A stretch of 64,000 bases of DNA from Gonium pectorale (lineage: Eukaryota; Chlorophyta; Chlorophyceae; Chlamydomonadales; Volvocaceae). The stretch is from the NCBI GenBank assembly GCA_001584585.1, contig LSYV01000065.1, forward strand, positions 37,643-101,642. Reading direction: 5' to 3'. Shown here in pieces: positions 35,706 to 46,074 of the stretch. The stretch's first letter is position 1, and every line of letters begins with the position of its first letter. The notes below the pieces were generated by a model. The model searched no databases, was not told the DNA's origin, and saw nothing but the letters and a program-made list of their open reading frames with translations. A program made the position numbers and the translations under genes.

Positions 35706-38584
35706 CAGGACGTCGACCTGTGGTGACGGGCGAACGGCGACCTGCCAGGGCATGGCCCCGAGCCGCCGCGCAACGCCGTCCCCGCCCGCCTCTCTCTGCC
35801 GTCCTCGCCCGCCTCTCTCCGCAAGTCGCGGCGTTGCCACCAGCATCACTCGGGGTGGCCTGCAATCGCTGTGAGGTAGTGCAGCGCAGGCGTCAGTACG
35901 GCGGTACGGCAACCGCGTTGGAAAATGTCGCGGGTGCATATGTGCAGAGCGAGCAGGAGGGCCCGCAGCGGTGCATGCTGGATCGCTGATCACAGACATC
36001 TAACCCGTGGGCATTGCGGGGGCGGCATGCGAAGGGTGTGCAGCCGCCGTCTCGCCCGGACTGATTAACCGGAAGCCCGCTTCACATGTCCTCCAGCGGG
36101 TCACCATGCACGAAACAACTCCCTTGCCTGCAGCCGGTCGGGCCGCTTTCCCTGCAGCAGCACTTCGCATTGCTCGCATTCGTCAGTATCGCAATTGAGA
36201 TATCCATGGGTGTGCCACAGAGCTTGGGTTATGCTTTGCCTCGTACGTGCCGTATGTAGGTCCCTCTTGTTTGTAGCTTCCCGTTTGTCGTACGGGCCGG
36301 CTGCTGGACGGACACTGGGATCCGGGCGGATCGCGTTTAGGCGTTTGGGACGCACAAGCAGCCCGGCGTAGTCGCCTCGGCATGGCGCTGTTCAGTTGCA
36401 GGTTATCTCCAGCGCCCTCCGCATCTAGACTGGCCACGCAGCATCGCGTCACTCCTACAACTGTGGTCGTGCAATGCTTACGACGTTGTACATAGTTTAT
36501 ACCGGTTGCATAAAGCTTGCCAGTGTAGTATATACTCACAGACTTTCCGCCCCCAACTCAACAGTAGCCTGTGGTCACAGTGGCTTTATAGGCGTGTGAT
36601 GCTTGGAAGGCCAGGGGGGCGGGGCGATTATTGGAATGCCTTTGCATGCGGACGCACGAAGGGCTGCTGAGAGCGCGGCTGTAGACAGGCGAGACGTGGA
36701 TCCGTCCCATGAACCGAACCAACCCGACTACTGACACGCCCAGCAGATCTCCCATGGTGTATGCCTGTTATCCAACTGGCTGTCGGGCCCTGGGGTGGCG
36801 GTCGTGGGTGGCGGTGCACGGGCGCATAGATCGATGGCGCTCCGTCTCTAGGTGATCTGTTTGAGCTTCAGCGCATGTGCCCCGCATGTTGGCGGCCAGA
36901 CAAGATGACGGCGTCTTTTGGCTGGGCACGGCATTCTTGTGGATACACGGTGAAGCTTCTGGCCCGAAGGCCTTCGTATCATTTTCATGCTTGAGCGAAC
37001 CTGGCTCTTCCTCCCGGCCCCAACCACAGTGTTCACCCGCCGAACGTTTCCCTGATGACCATGTCCACCTAGCCCCACCAAGCAACGGAGGAGACGGGGG
37101 GGAAAGGGGCAGCAAGCCCCTTTGCCCCCCGGCGTACCCCTTCCTAACCTACCCACGGCAACGACACGACCGCGGATGAGCGGGGGCCGGGCATGTAAAA
37201 GTCTGATTACTCAGCTTGTAGCTGAAGATTTGCCTGAGTGCACGTGGCCTTACCCAACCTTACTGTTGCCGTACATGGCATGTGCCCGTATGCGTGCTGA
37301 CCCCTGGCTGCTGACGTATAATGCTGACATTGCCGTATATGATTATGCTTGCAAGGGAGCTTGCCTACGCCTTTGTGGACTGTGTGTGTATAGAGGGGGG
37401 CGTGTAGGCGCACCGCATGCGCGCGTTACGCGCTCGCTCGCTGCGGACTGAGTATATGCGCAGCCGGCAGTAGACCGCACTGCCACGACATACACTCGCG
37501 CAGCAGACGGAAGCTGCGGAGCGCGGGGCTCTTTAATTCGCGAGCAGCAGATGGCCGCCGGACGGCGGACCGCGCACTGCAGGGGTGCGTTCAATACTTC
37601 CAACAGCCAATCAACCAAGACGAGCCGCCCCGGCAAAGCTACATGTAGCCCTCCTTAGCCAGTACGTACGCTCAAGGCCCGGACGTCGGCTCATCGTCCT
37701 TCAAGCGCAACGAGCCTATGAAGTTGCAGCAGCCTCGCTCCGTCCAGCACGGTCACGTGGCACATGAGAACCGGCGAGAATACGTACGTAAGCCGACCGC
37801 CGGCACCAAACGGCAATGCGCTGTTGCCGTGCATGCCCGTAGATGACACACATAAGGGCTACGGCGCGGCAGGCTACTTAAGGGCCTGTGCGTGCGCTCA
37901 GCGGTGCACAAGCACCCAACAGTTTCATGACGAGGGTGTGTGAGTATCAGGGACTATACTGCACGGGGGATCGCAAACCCCACCCGCCTCGCGTGTACGA
38001 CACGATGCCGTACGTACGGCATGACCATGCAGCCAGCACTACCCAAAGGCTCCACAGGCTCATGGTACACCCGCGCACGTAGCCCCTACGTGCCTTTGCG
38101 GATCTGATCTTAGCAGATAAATTCACCACATGATTAATGTCAAGACACGCCCCGCCAAGCAACTACTCCGGCGAACCCCAACTCGTGCATTGCATGCGAT
38201 CGCCTTATCCGCAGTGCCCCATTCCTCGCAATCCACGCATCTTGGAAGGAGCAAGAGGGGGCCCCATGCCTCAGCCTAGAGCGTCAGCGAGGACCTCAAC
38301 GTGTGGCCTTATCGTATCAGCAGCATTCCGAGTCGGCCGCCATTCTGCGTCCCACCTCACTCAACTTGCTCCCTCCCAACCGGGTTGAAAGGGTGTGCGG
38401 GTGCGGCCCACAATTTCAATTGATAAAGCGAGTCAAGGCCTTCAGCACTTCAACCATAAGGCTTGCGGTCGAGACCGCCGCTTGCCCCTGCGCACAAGCC
38501 GTCCCAGGACAGCCAGCATCTAGGCATGCCTGTCGGGTGCCGAGGCAACGTCGCAAACGCGCGAGAGCCGACCCATCCAGGCCT
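35706..38584. other. intergenic stretch, no confident gene
   Basis: Nearly 3 kb without a recognisable gene. Base composition drops in GC from about 36150 to 38200. Open frames are short and lack family motifs on both strands. Confidence 0.35.
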
Positions 38585-38712
38585 CCCCATCAGCGGCGCC
38601 AGGCGCTGAAGCGGGGTAGAGATGAGGACCATAACCCGCTCCCCCACCCCAATATTCGCAATTCGTCCATGGCCCCCCAGGCTTTGACGGACGTGTAACC
38701 TGTAACCTGTAG
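38585..38712 (+). repeat. dispersed repeat, copy 2
   Basis: Homologous to 18735-18855, in the same orientation. It ends in GTGTAACCTGTAACCTGTAG, a short duplication absent from the other copy. Confidence 0.6.
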
Positions 38713-39779
38713 AAAGCGCGCACTCCCTTTCAGCGCGTTGAACAACATACGGTACAGCATTTTGCGTTGGCAATCTCCCGCGGCGCTCGACGCACGGCGG
38801 AGTCGCACACGCCTGGAGGGCGCGGACGAGTCCCCCCGCCAACACACAACTCAAGCCAGGGCGGCGAACCGTCCGCATCCCCCGCCAGTCACTCCCCCAC
38901 CGTGGCTGTATGCAGCGTGATACCCGGCACGCACGCACGGGGTACGCGATGGATGGATGGGTAGGTGAAAGCGGCCGATCATGGTAGGCGTGCGATGCTG
39001 CAATTAAACGTCCCTTTACGGGCCGCATAAGCCCCCAAACCTCAGGTTGCACTTTTCCTACTACGGGCGGGTGCTAGACCGTCGAATCGCCGACACGATC
39101 GGGAGCCGGCGAAACAAGGATTGTAGTCTAAAGAAGCGCCCTCATTGGCCGGCGGACGGGATAAACGCAGCTGGCGCAAAGCTCGTTGCTATTCATACTT
39201 TTCTCCTTCAACTCCCGACTACGGTATCCCTAGCCGGCACCTCCTCCACGAGGCCCCTGGCCACGCGGAAGCGATTCCGTTGCCTAGCATCCATCCTACG
39301 CCTCCTTTCCGCGGCGGGCAGGCTCCCAGGAAATCTCCCACAGTTCCCAGGCGTCCCGTTCATCCTCAGGCGTCGCTGTAAGAGGTGCCTGCTGCGACGT
39401 GCGGTCGCCCTCACCCTGTGTCATGGCGCTCCTGCACCAAGCGGCACCCACACCAGCCCGCCATTGACTCGACGCGACGCGACCGCCTGCCGGGCCCACG
39501 AGCAAATGGCTTGGGCGGGCCTTGGCCAGTCCACGTGCCTCGCCTCACCCCTGCGCTTTTCCCCACTTCGCCTTGCGCCGCGTCCATTGCTGCTCTAAAT
39601 GCCTGCCGCGGCACGCCCTCGACATATCCATTCAGCGCACCCAGCCCGACACCTAAACCATGCCCGTTCCTGCTTCTTAGCGACCGTCTGCTGGCCGCCC
39701 GGCTGTTCAGCCCGACTCCGGCCGGGTTGTCCTCCGGCCCATAGACAGCCTGGGCCGCTAGCACGCCGTTGCCATGAGC
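38713..39779. other. intergenic stretch downstream of the pherophorin gene
   Basis: The pherophorin 3' UTR (minus strand) must lie at the right-hand end. I found no minus-strand TGTAA close to the stop. No other gene is recognised. Confidence 0.3.
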
Positions 39780-42700
39780 CTATTCAGGCCACTCCCACTC
39801 CTCCCGCTTGCCGCGGGGCGGCGGCGGTGGCGGCGGTGGCTCCGGCGGGTCGGGGCTGGGCGGCGGCGGCGATGGGCTGGGCGGGTCCGGCGAGGGCGGC
39901 TCCGGGCTGGGCGGCTCCGGCGACGGCGGGTCGGGGCTGGGAGGCGGCAGCGACGGCGGATAGGGCGGCGGCGAGGGTGGCGAGGGCGGCTGCGGAGGCG
40001 GCGACGGCGCTGACGGCGGCAAGGGCGGTTCGGGAGGCGGTGGCGGCGCACCCGGGGGACAGCTGTCGCCTAGATAGCATGGTGTCTGGGAATCCACGAT
40101 CCGGGGCCCACTACCAAGCACGGGAACGCCGTCAACGATCCAAGGGCTCCATACAGGAATTACTATCGGCTCTGGCACGGGTTCCCATACATCGTTCACC
40201 ACGCCGTCCTCCATGAGCACGACCGGCACAACAACCAGGGGCACCTCAATTTTTGGCACATCAATCTGTGGGTGCAGCAGAGGCGGGGGAGGTGGCGGCG
40301 TTGCAGCAATTTGGTTCTCGAGCTCCGTGATTGCGGTCGACAGTGAGTTGGCATTGCTATCGCTGGCGGCGGGGCTGGGCGCAGGAGGGTCGGGGGATGG
40401 TGGGCTGGGGCCGGCTGCTGGTGAAGGGGAGGGCGGCAGAGGGGAGGGCGGCAGAGGGGAGGGCGGCAGAGGGGAGGGCGGCAGAGGGGAGGGGGGAGGG
40501 GCGGAAGGCAGAGATGGAGGAGGACTCGCCAGGGAGGGTGGCGGCGATGAAGGCGGTGGTGGAGATGATGGCGGCGGTGATTGTGACGAGGGCGAGTCCG
40601 GGGGAGGCGGTACGGGTGAGGCTGTGGACGGCACCGGTGGCGGTGGTGTAGACGGCGAGGGTGGAGGCGGGTGGGAGGGAGGCGGAGGTGATGGTGGCGG
40701 CTTGGCGGTGGGAGGTGAGGAGGGGGGCGGCCGCTTGCGGTCCCCATGAACTGGTGCGGGGGGACTGGAGGGCGGCCCCATGAGCGACGACGCAGCGGGA
40801 GCTGCCTCGCGCACAGCCACCAGCGTCATGCCCGTCTCGGCCGCCAGCGGGGCCAGCAGGAATGAGCTGCGCAGGACCACGTTGGCCCACAGCAGCGGCT
40901 CGCCGCCGATCATCACCATCTGGATGAGCAGCGTGTTGGCCGACTCGTCGCAGATCGCCTTTTGCAGCACGACCGTGGGGGCGGGCAGGTTCAGGCCGGT
41001 CGTAAAGGCGCGCGCCACGCGCTTGTACAGCGCCTGGCGGGCCTGGAGGGGCTTGGTAGCGATCACGGCGCACGTGAGCGCCGCTCCCGGGTCGGTGCTC
41101 AGGCGGAACAGGGCGGCAAAGGTGTAGTTGCTGCCGACCGGCTGCTCGATGGCCGAGTAGGCGGGGGGCTTGCTGACAGGGCAGCAGCCGCCCGCCTTGC
41201 TCACCGTCATGACCGAGCAGGTGGCGGGGCCGGTGGTGATGTTACAGAAGCCCTGCGCGAGCCCGCAGGCGCCCACCCCGCCCAGTGAGACGCAGACTTT
41301 GAGTCCGCCGCCGGTCCCGACGCGAGAAGGCGGCATGGCCACGGATCCCAGGTCCGTGACGGACAGCAGCCCAGTCGCGGGGTCGAAGGTGTAGGACCTC
41401 CAGGTCTTGCCCCCGACACGCACACTGCGGATGCTGCGTGCTTTGCAGTTGGATGCCTCTGCGGGGCGGTGTGTGGGGGGGTGGGGTGGGGGTGGGGTGT
41501 AGCGGGGAGGGTAAGGGAGTGCTCGCAAGGGCGGGGGAGGGGAGAGGAGGAGGCGTAGCGGAGATGCCAGAGCAGGTGGGCAGCAGTGACCGCGTTCCTG
41601 GTGTGCGCGCCCCAAGCCGCCGCGGGTANNNNNNNNNNNNNNNNNNNNNNNNNNNNNNNNNNNNNNNNNNNNNNNNNNNNNNNNNNNNNNNNNNNNNNNN
41701 NNNNNNNNNNNNNNNNNNNNNNNNNNNNNNNNNNNNNNNNNNNNNNNNNNNNNNNNNNNNNNNNNNNNNNNNNNNNNNNNNNNNNNNNNNNNNNNNNNNN
41801 NNNNNNNNNNNNNNNNNNNNNNNNNNNNNNNNNNNNNNNNNNNNNNNNNNNNNNNNNNNNNNNNNNNNNNNNNNNNNNNNNNNNNNNNNNNNNNNNNNNN
41901 NNNNNNNNNNNNNNNNNNNNNNNNNNNNNNNNNNNNNNNNNNNNNNNNNNNNNNNNNNNNNNNNNNNNNNNNNNNNNNNNNNNNNNNNNNNNNNNNNNNN
42001 NNNNNNNNNNNNNNNNNNNNNNNNNNNNNNNNNNNNNNNNNNNNNNNNNNNNNNNNNNNNNNNNNNNNNNNNNNNNNNNNNNNNNNNNNNNNNNNNNNNN
42101 NNNNNNNNNNNNNNNNNNNNNNNNNNNNNNNNNNNNNNNNNNNNNNNNNNNNNNNNNNNNNNNNNNNNNNNNNNNNNNNNNNNNNNNNNNNNNNNNNNNN
42201 NNNNNNNNNNNNNNNNNNNNNNNNNNNNNNNNNNNNNNNNNNNNNNNNNNNNNNNNNNNNNNNAACCGGTTTGACATGACCCGCGCCCGCACGCACCCAC
42301 CCTAAGGGGTAGGGGAGCTACAAAAATAGACGCAACCGCGTGAACCCGTCATGAACCCCAGTGTTTGTCCGCAAGTGGGCACCACTGCTCGTTAGAGAAG
42401 CCCCGCTTGGCTTGTGCGGCTTTTGTCGTGACCGTGCCGGGTCCTGCTGGCCCATGAGTTGACATGGTTGCGAGAAATTGTGAGCGCCAGCAAGGAAATC
42501 AGAGGCCGGACACCTAGCAGCGGTATGTGCATATCTCACGGTATTTATGTGGCTTTTTTCCGGCGCAGTTGACGTTGTTTGGGTGGGGCAGCTTTCCAAT
42601 GCTGACCGGCCAATGGACGCGTTGACCATCGCCAAATGCTAACCAACGGCTATGGAATTCTACACACATATAAGGAATACTATAAATATGAGACTGCAAT

Positions 42701-43396
42701 AATTGGTTATGCGTGGGATGGAGTTTGGTGCGGACGGACGGACGGACGGACGGAGGGACGGACGGACGGAGGGACGGACGGACGGACGGACGGAGACCGC
42801 CCCCAATCCCAGGGGGCTCCGCCCCCCCCAAGCCGCTTCGCGGCGGGGGCTCCGCCCAAAAAGCGCGTGGAATCGGCAACGGATACGGCACCTGCCCCCC
42901 CCCCGACCCGTTTCCCGTTCCGTATTACCCCCCCCCCCCGATAGCCAGGCACCCACCAGTCACCACGTGCAGCGCCGATAGTCGTGGCATGCTGGTGTCC
43001 GAACAGCATGCCGAATCCACATCGCAAGACTGTGCAAAGGCGCCAACGGAGAAGCACAGGCTGACGGCATCAGGGACCGAAACGACCGGCACCAGCCTGC
43101 TTTGCCCCGCGTAGGAGTTGCACTTCCCCGTCAGGCCAGCCAGGGCGGACGGGACTCCGGGTGCGGCCTGAGCGACTGAGACCGCATCGCCAGACACGCC
43201 ATGCAGTGCACGCGCCGCATCAGCCGCGCTGCGATTAGCGACAGCAAAATGAGCGTTAGCAAAAGCACGAAAACGCCTGCATAGGGAGGGGCAGAGTTGG
43301 CTGCGAGCCCCCGCCTGCACCATACCTGCACAACAGTCCGATTGTGACAAGGAGGAGCAGGCCCGCTGGCAGCTCCGTACTGACGCTGGGGCGCAT
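39780..43396 (-). CDS. pherophorin-type extracellular matrix glycoprotein
   Basis: Pherophorins are volvocine wall and matrix proteins that combine a Cys-rich pherophorin domain with hydroxyproline-rich rods. Three minus-strand exons give exactly 673 codons plus stop: 43396-43326 (signal peptide [20 protein letters not shown]), 43228-42957 and 41458-39780. The domain is split by the second intron. The first half holds [15 protein letters not shown] and DSACCSD; the second holds [32 protein letters not shown] and GGCCPVS, the usual C..C..CC spacing. A roughly 130-residue segment follows, then a proline-rich rod ([11 protein letters not shown] repeats), a short non-proline segment ([19 protein letters not shown]), and a second proline-rich rod ending in [12 protein letters not shown] second globular pherophorin domain, usual at the C-terminus, is not evident. 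Phase agreement across the 1.5-kb intron with a gap supports the model. Confidence 0.85.
40428..40500 (-). repeat. 15-bp tandem repeat coding for PLPPS units
   Basis: About five head-to-tail copies of GGGGAGGGCGGCAGA (plus strand) encode the LPPSP repeats of the pherophorin rod on the minus strand. The copies are nearly identical, which suggests recent expansion. Confidence 0.85.
41629..42263. other. assembly gap (635 N)
   Basis: A run of N inside the large pherophorin intron (42956-41459). Because exons on both sides agree in phase, no coding exon has to be missing here. Confidence 0.98.
42731..42795. repeat. GGAC tetranucleotide array
   Basis: About sixteen GGAC units with a few GGAG interruptions, inside the pherophorin intron and immediately before a block of short GC palindromes. 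Confidence 0.9.
42796..42945. repeat. cluster of short GC palindromes and C-runs
   Basis: Contains GGGGGCTCCGCCCCC (42822 area), CCGCTTCGCGG and GGGGGCTCCGCCC, then two long C-runs (about 42893-42903 and 42927-42940). Such short palindromes are known to proliferate in volvocine organelle genomes and have been reported in their nuclear introns. Here they fill part of the pherophorin intron. Confidence 0.65.
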
Positions 43397-43989
43397 GCCC
43401 CTGGCAGCAGGCTGGCCAACAGCAGCACGCAAGGCAAAGTGTGGCTGCTTCAAGCAGCGGCGACAGCGCTGTACTAAGAAGTGTATGCAATGAAGCTGCC
43501 CATGGGGGGGATAACTCTTCATAAAGTGCACACTCCGTACTGCACTGAGAATAACAAGCCTCACGTATAACCATGTTTTCCTCCTGATGTTGCAACTTGT
43601 GCGTTATTGATATCCTCTATAAACCTCGTCAGCTCGCGTACGTATATGAATATGAAAGTCTCACCCAAGTATGCCAATGCGATTAGCGAGGCTTCCACTA
43701 CTACTTGCGTTCTGCCTTGATGCAAAATAAAGTTCACTGCAGGCTGTGTGTACTGCGTCACCATCTAATCGTCTTGCCGTGAATTCAGCAAACACAAGGA
43801 AGTGAACGCACCAGGTTGACGGTTGCGGTACAGATACAGATACAGATTTAAGGCTCCCTCAGAGAGGGGTTGCAGGCCACACGAGCCGATTGGCTCCCGG
43901 CCCGCCATAGCGGAGAGGGTAGAACACCCTTAAAAGTTCTGGTTAGCCGTAGGGGTGACAACTGCGTGGCGGCCGTCAGCTTGGCCGTC

Positions 43990-44260
43990 CCCGAGACAGC
44001 CGAGACCGTGTCTGATGAAAGAGAGAGCCTGCAGAAGAGGAGGCAGGCCGCCTCTACGGTCGCACATACCCGAAGGCGCGAGGTTTCCAGTAGGGCGGGC
44101 GGGTACGAAGCAAGGCAGGTGACGTCACACGTCTTGCTCTGTACCCGCCCGCCCTACTGGCAACGCCGCGTCTCCGGGTGTGTATGGCCGTAGAGGTGGG
44201 CACCCTCTTTCTTTGCAGATTTCTCTTTTAGTGATATTCCTCCCGCCCCTCCCCCCCAGA
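43990..44260. mobile_element. foldback element: near-perfect 146-bp palindrome
   Basis: Left arm 44051-44106 and right arm 44141-44196 are inverted repeats of 56 bp with few mismatches, both ending in GTACCCGCCCGCCCTAC or its complement. The 34-bp centre is itself built around GTGACGTCAC. Weaker symmetry extends outward to about 43990 and 44260. Single-arm relatives lie at 17486-17970, 20780-20925 and 44460-44790, so this is a dispersed family, probably a non-autonomous foldback or MITE-like element. No transposase is seen. Confidence 0.7.
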
Positions 44261-44459
44261 GACCGGCTCGCCAGATTACTCGGTTTGTCGGACTTCACCT
44301 TTGGGATTGCAAGTTGTCAGGGTTGCTCGGCGATGTTGTCGTCATGGCCACCGGTTCGACGGCGCTTAGCGGTTACCAGACCGGCGTGCGCCCAGCCCGC
44401 CCACCTGGCCGTATACAGACCTGGAGGTAACGTCGAGTGCATGAATGGAGTCGGAACCG

Positions 44460-44790
44460 TTGTTCCAGGCAGCGGTTGTGTGCATGTAGGCATGGCAACA
44501 TGCGGCAGGTATAAGCAGAACAAAGCGCTTGCTCCCCATGGGCTGAGCTCCGAAGGTCCGGTAGAGCCGGAGTAGGTCCGGAGTGAAGCGGGGGGGGGGG
44601 CGGTAGAGGGTACGGAAGGAGATCCTACAGGAAACACCCGAGGAATGGGGTGGGGGAAAATGGGGAGAACAACCACGAGGCAAAACGCAAAAGGAGCGAC
44701 AGAAACAGGAAAGGCAACCTCTACGGTCATGCACACCCGGGGGTGTGATGTTTTCAGTAGGGCGCCGAGTACAGGGCATTGCGGGCGAGG
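44460..44790 (-). mobile_element. foldback-element family, minus-strand copy
   Basis: Its complement matches 17718-17970 through GGACCTTCGGAGCTCAGCC, GCGCTTTGTT and ACCTGCCGCATG. At 44716-44776 it matches the palindrome arm (CCTCTACGG...CAGTAGGGCG). A minus-strand ORF of 268 codons (45123-44317) overlaps it and is probably repeat-derived chance sequence. Confidence 0.55.
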
Positions 44791-46074
44791 TAGAAGAGCA
44801 GACGGCCCTCCCGGCGAAAGTGCAGGCGGCGGTCTGAACGGCAGATTTCCGCCGCCTGCGGGGGCACAGACACTACAAAAAGCAAAAAAAATCAACGGCA
44901 GTATCGCGACACTGCATGTCCATCGACGAGCCACAGGCCAACGGTTTCGGTTAGCGAGTGTCGCGCCTGCATGTACCGATGTAGCCAGGCACCTGTGTGT
45001 AGGGAGTTGCCAGGCGGACCCACCGCCACGCAGACAGCGGACGGTTCTCAGTGGCCGAGGTTTCGGAGGTGTCAGGAGGGTACATTGGAGCCGTATCAGT
45101 TTGTCGGTGGTAAAGAGAACCAAGGCGCGTGTCGCGCGCTGTCTCTTGGCTCGTGAAGCAACTTTCCGTGAGCTACTGCAGCAGTAAGCTCTGCGTCAGG
45201 TACTGAGTAAGCTAATGGCAAATTGGCTATCAGTGTGTGACCACCGAGATCCGACAGGGTCTTTGCTCTCAGTCAAGGCACGCGCCCGCTGCACATGGTT
45301 TGTGGCACGGCACGTGGTATGGCGTGACAGCAGGGAGTACGCAAGCGACAAGCGAGGCAAGCAAGCGACACACAGAAGGCAAGCCGTGGCTAGCAAATCA
45401 GCGAGGCTGGGTAGGCTGCACTCAGGAGGCACGACGACGGCACGACGCAGAGCTGCCAGGACAGGCCTGAAGGGGGGGGCGTGTGGGGCTGGCTGGGTAG
45501 TCTGCACTCCGCGGGGGAAGACGATGTTGCGGCGGAGGCGTGAGGGGCTCTGCGCTCCTGCACACCAGCTGCATTTGAAATGGCCCACGCCCCTCCCATT
45601 CCGGTCTACAGGACTCGCTCCATGTCATGGGCGCCCGCAGTTCGTGACAGACCTGCGCAATAATTCTTGAGTAGCAAATCAATGTGTTGCTAAGCCTGTG
45701 CGCCCGGTGGTGGCGTCCAGATACTGCTTACCTCGGCGGTAGGCATCGGCCCGTGGGTCCGCATGCGTTTATCCGCTCGGCGGCATCGTGCGATAAGATA
45801 ATACTATGAATCAACGTGTTTGGAGAGCTGATGGCGACTTCGGAGCGTGAGCGGGTGACGCCGAAGGTTTTCTATGATACACACCAACAGGACGACAGCT
45901 TACAACAAGCATATGCAAATCGATCTTGTTTGTCTCATATACTGCCGTGCTATGTGTTCAAGCGCGTGCGTAAGCGTACGTGAGACCTGTTGAGAGGTGA
46001 TTTCCCGTCCCCGATCCCCCTCGCCCAGTTCATTACGTGACGTCAACATACCCACGTTACTCGAGTAGTAGACC
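44791..46074. other. intergenic stretch, no confident gene
   Basis: No recognisable gene. The right-hand part (about 45660-46070) holds the presumed promoter of the acetyltransferase gene and is lower in GC. I see no clear TATA box. Confidence 0.35.

Noticed and set aside
42796..42945. Candidate CRISPR-like or tRNA-like short repeats
   Set aside because: The palindromes are irregularly spaced without spacers and cannot fold as a tRNA; they fit the short GC palindromes of volvocine algae.
43131..43595. Minus-strand ORF of 154 codons with an apparent membrane span
   Set aside because: It overlaps the pherophorin signal-peptide exon and first intron in a different frame; the pherophorin model closes in phase and explains the region better.
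43561..43764. Minus-strand ORF of 67 codons with a hydrophobic stretch
   Set aside because: It lies in an AT-richer promoter-like region upstream of the pherophorin gene, and no family or splice context supports it.
44317..45123. Minus-strand ORF of 268 codons
   Set aside because: It overlaps the foldback-element copy, and its best-conserved part matches the repeat at 17718-17970 rather than a gene family.
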